Assembly (NCBI GenBank): GCA_902784435.1
Contig: CACZUR010000025.1
Coordinates: forward strand, 1-60,717
DNA: 60,717 bases
Origin: an uncultured Bacteroidia bacterium
GTDB lineage: Bacteria; Bacteroidota; Bacteroidia; Bacteroidales; UBA932
Direction: 5' to 3'
The stretch's first letter is position 1. Each line of letters opens with the position of its first letter. The notes below the pieces were generated by a model. The model saw nothing but the letters and a program-made list of their open reading frames with translations, searched no databases and was not told where the DNA came from. A program made the translations under genes and the position numbers. Positions 58,520-60,717 of the stretch are shown here, one piece after another.

Positions 58520-58762
58520 TTAAACAAGGCTCACGTATCCTTTTTCCTGAGCGGCCTTCAGGGTTGCGTCGAGACCATTCTTCTCGATGATGCGCATACC
58601 TTTGGTGGTCACCTTCAGGGTGATGAAACGCTGTTCGGACTCGGACCAGAACTTCTTGGTCTTGAGGTTGAGGGAGAAGTCGCGCTTGGTGCGCAGCTTG
58701 GAATGGGCCACATTGCAGCCGATCATTCTCTTCCTACCGGTTATCTGACAAACCTTTGACAT
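58520..58762 (-). CDS. rpmB: 50S ribosomal protein L28
   Basis: 80 residues: MSKVCQITGRKRMIGCNVAHS, KRDFSLNLKTKKFW, TLKVTTKGMRIIEKNGLDA match bL28. First of the rpmB-rpmG-DUF4295 cluster. No clear -7 box was seen in the 39 nt before it. Confidence 0.96.
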   Translation of the reverse strand: MSKVCQITGRKRMIGCNVAHSKLRTKRDFSLNLKTKKFWSESEQRFITLKVTTKGMRIIEKNGLDATLKAAQEKGYVSLV

Positions 58763-58801
58763 AATATTTTACTTTTTTAATTGTTACTTGTTTCGGGGTG
58801 G

Positions 58802-60139
58802 TTACAGGATTTTGAAAAACCGTTTCCACCGGATGCTTTTCGGGAAGCTTTTCGAAGCGTCCGTCGAAAGCCAGATGATGGAGGGCTTCCCCACGATGTG
58901 ATCCTCCGGGACGAATCCCCAGTAGCGGGAATCCAGGGAGTTGTGGCGGTTGTCGCCCATCATAAAGTAATAGTCTTGCTTGAGGGTGTACTCACAGGAG
59001 GGTTCTCCGTTGATGAAGATGGTGCCATCTTTCACTTCCAGGGTGTTGTGCTCGTAGTCACGGATGATGCGGCTGTACAGCGGCAGGTTTTCCATGCTCA
59101 GGGCCACTGTCACACCCTTTTTGGGAATCCAGAGCGGGCCGAAGTAGTCACAGGTCCAGCGGGTTTTCCCACTGAAGGGGAAAATGGCCGATTCCTGTCC
59201 GGCGATGGGAAGCTGCTCGATATTGGGAGTAACATCCTCTACGCTCGGGAGCGCTTTCACCTTTTCCAGCATGGCTTCTGTCAGGGGCATCGCGGGATAT
59301 CCGGGAAGCCGGCTGTCGAAATAGAGCTCGGAAAGGTTCAGGCCCAACTCTTCCAGCTTGAGCTGGTTGATGCGGGAACCCGTAGTGATTACCTGATAAG
59401 TGAGCTGCCGTCCGGGATAGTCCGGTTCCTTTTCTCCGTTTACCCAAACCAGGCCGGCCTTTACTTCCAGCGTGTCTCCGGGAAGGGCGACACAGCGCTT
59501 GACGTAATGGTCCTTCTTGTCCATGGGGCGGACAATGATGGGGCCGAACTGGGAGATGGTCTTTTCCCGGCCGATGCTGCGAACCCATGCATGATAGTCG
59601 TCTGCAGGGCGGCGGGTAAGGACTGTGTCTCCGTTGGGAAAGCCGAAGACCACGATGTCTCCCCTTCTTACCTCACGGAAGCCCTTGAGCCGGCGATACT
59701 TGTTCTGGATGAGCGTGGAATACGACTCTTTTCCGAAAACCGTATTGTGCGTAAAGGGAATGGTGAGGGGCGTCTGGGGGACGCGCGGACCGTAAGTGAG
59801 CTTGGACACGAAGAGATGGTCTCCGGTGTACAGGCTGCTTTCCATGGACGAGGAAGGAATCTTGAAGGCCTGGAAGAAGAAAACATTGATGAAGGTTACC
59901 ACAATCACGGCGAAGATGATGGCATCCAGCCAGTCCAGCCACACATTGTGTTTTTCTCCGGGGGCATATTCTTTTTTCCAGAACAGCCACTTCACCTTTT
60001 TGGTAATGAAAAGGTCGAAGATGACGCCCAGGCCCAGGAGCCACCAATAATTTCCGAGCCAGATCACCCACGCGATATAAAGCACAGACCAGAGGCCCAG
60101 CTTAAACCACTTGTTTTGGATGAATTCCGTCCAGCTCAC
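58802..60139 (-). CDS. lepB: Signal peptidase I (long Bacteroidota form)
   Basis: 445 residues, GTG start at 60139. Two or three N-terminal hydrophobic helices, then the catalytic Ser in [11 protein letters not shown] and Lys in [13 protein letters not shown]-terminal [26 protein letters not shown] closes the S26 fold. A large insertion (about 215-340) separates the blocks, as in other Bacteroidota enzymes. It cuts Sec signal peptides on the periplasmic side. It starts 10 nt after rplT. Confidence 0.95.
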   Translation of the reverse strand: MSWTEFIQNKWFKLGLWSVLYIAWVIWLGNYWWLLGLGVIFDLFITKKVKWLFWKKEYAPGEKHNVWLDWLDAIIFAVIVVTFINVFFFQAFKIPSSSMESSLYTGDHLFVSKLTYGPRVPQTPLTIPFTHNTVFGKESYSTLIQNKYRRLKGFREVRRGDIVVFGFPNGDTVLTRRPADDYHAWVRSIGREKTISQFGPIIVRPMDKKDHYVKRCVALPGDTLEVKAGLVWVNGEKEPDYPGRQLTYQVITTGSRINQLKLEELGLNLSELYFDSRLPGYPAMPLTEAMLEKVKALPSVEDVTPNIEQLPIAGQESAIFPFSGKTRWTCDYFGPLWIPKKGVTVALSMENLPLYSRIIRDYEHNTLEVKDGTIFINGEPSCEYTLKQDYYFMMGDNRHNSLDSRYWGFVPEDHIVGKPSIIWLSTDASKSFPKSIRWKRFFKIL

Positions 60140-60149
60140 GGGGCAAAAA

Positions 60150-60494
60150 CTACTTTACAGAGTTCACAATAGCCTCAAAAGCCTGAGGATTGTTCATAGC
60201 AAGGTCGGCGAGAACTTTGCGGTTGAGACCGATGTTCTGCTTGGCCAGACGTCCCATCAGCTGGGAGTAGGTGAGACCGTACTGACGGGCGGCGGCGTTG
60301 ATACGCTGGATCCACAGGGAGCGGAATTCGCGCTTCTTGGCCTTGCGGTCACGGTAGGCGTAGGTAAGACCTTTTTCGTAGGTGTTCTTTGCAACTGTCC
60401 AGACGTTCTTGCGGGACAGGAAGTTGCCGCGGGTTCTGGAAAGAATCTTCTTGCGGCGTGCCCTTGAGGCAACAGAATTAACTGATCTAGGCAT
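60150..60494 (-). CDS. rplT: 50S ribosomal protein L20
   Basis: 114 residues: [61 protein letters not shown]-type core with the usual basic N-terminal tail. It binds 23S rRNA early in assembly. It lies downstream of rpmI as usual. Confidence 0.96.
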   Translation of the reverse strand: MPRSVNSVASRARRKKILSRTRGNFLSRKNVWTVAKNTYEKGLTYAYRDRKAKKREFRSLWIQRINAAARQYGLTYSQLMGRLAKQNIGLNRKVLADLAMNNPQAFEAIVNSVK

Positions 60495-60567
60495 AAATTT
60501 TTACAATTTTGGAGGCAGTGGCATCTTGGCCGATGCGCTTTCCGACTGCGTTCCAGTTAAACAATAA

Positions 60568-60717
60568 TTACAGGACCAGGAGTTCCTTTACGCGGCGCAC
60601 ATCGTCCTTTTCCAGGATGGCGAAGTGATCCAGATTGCGTTTCTGTTTCTTGGTCTTCTTGGTGAGGATGTGGCTGTGATAAGCGTGCTTCCTCTTGATC
60701 TTTCCCGATCCGGTAAG
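60568..60717 (-). CDS. rpmI: 50S ribosomal protein L35, 5' end outside the window
   Basis: 49 residues plus stop, open at the right edge: LTGSGKIKRKHAYHSHILTKKT, ending DVRRVKELLVL. This matches the C-terminal three quarters of bL35. About 16 N-terminal residues are missing. infC would be expected further upstream. Confidence 0.94.
   Translation of the reverse strand, partial: LTGSGKIKRKHAYHSHILTKKTKKQKRNLDHFAILEKDDVRRVKELLVL

Overview
The window is a high-GC chromosomal segment from a member of the Bacteroidota, most likely a gut-type Bacteroidales. The evidence is the recurrent TAnnTTTG -7 promoter box (several with a TTTG -33 box), the almost complete lack of Shine-Dalgarno sequences except before rpsU, a one-protein hybrid two-component system, a BACON-domain lipoprotein, DUF4295/DUF4296 genes, and the rpmB-rpmG-DUF4295 neighbourhood. 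Genus cannot be told from the sequence alone.

Layout. 1-5206 (+): end of a fructan-use locus with a GH32 fructosidase (partial), an MFS sugar porter, a fructokinase and a hybrid two-component sensor with a periplasmic sugar-binding domain. 5224-7217 (+): rplU-rpmA-serS with a structured leader. 7309-11246 (-): sirtuin, ATPase and EF-hand membrane protein. 11309-15199 (+): BACON lipoprotein and M6 metalloprotease, divergent from the preceding operon. 15226-15461 (+): rpsU with a strong SD. 15622-23918 (-): lptB, dnaX, ctp protease, dCMP deaminase, acyl-CoA ligase and an unknown membrane-anchored protein, tightly packed. 23945-28162: acyltransferase (-), then cellobiose phosphorylase (+) and a hemerythrin-LuxR regulator (+). 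28159-31364 (-): sensor kinase operon. 31506-34335: twin-hairpin repeat, tRNA-Arg, a disrupted rpmF, DUF177 and typA.

34438-47320 looks like a 12.9-kb integrated island. A 22-bp copy of the 3' end of tRNA-Leu lies at its left edge and the intact tRNA-Leu(CAG) at its right edge. Matching 11-bp iterons occur inside both edges, the end regions are AT-rich, and no integrase is visible. Its cargo is one apparent ten-gene minus-strand operon: MscS-type channel, small membrane protein, SpoIIE-type phosphatase, degenerate lipid kinase, two YtcJ-type amidohydrolases, carboxylesterase, two small proteins and a MATE exporter. An internally deleted folE lies in front of it.

47448-60717 (-): a lipoprotein/metallopeptidase pair; the operon ftsY-pheT-DUF4296-amidohydrolase-radical SAM-deoC; asnA; a second twin-hairpin repeat; DUF4295-rpmG-rpmB; lepB; rplT; rpmI (partial).

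The strongest candidates for something undescribed are the pair of 86-nt twin-hairpin elements, whose arms change in sequence but stay paired, and the tRNA-Leu island with its membrane/phosphatase/hydrolase operon. Also notable are the broken rpmF and several start codons only 3-6 nt behind a -7 box, which suggests leaderless mRNAs.
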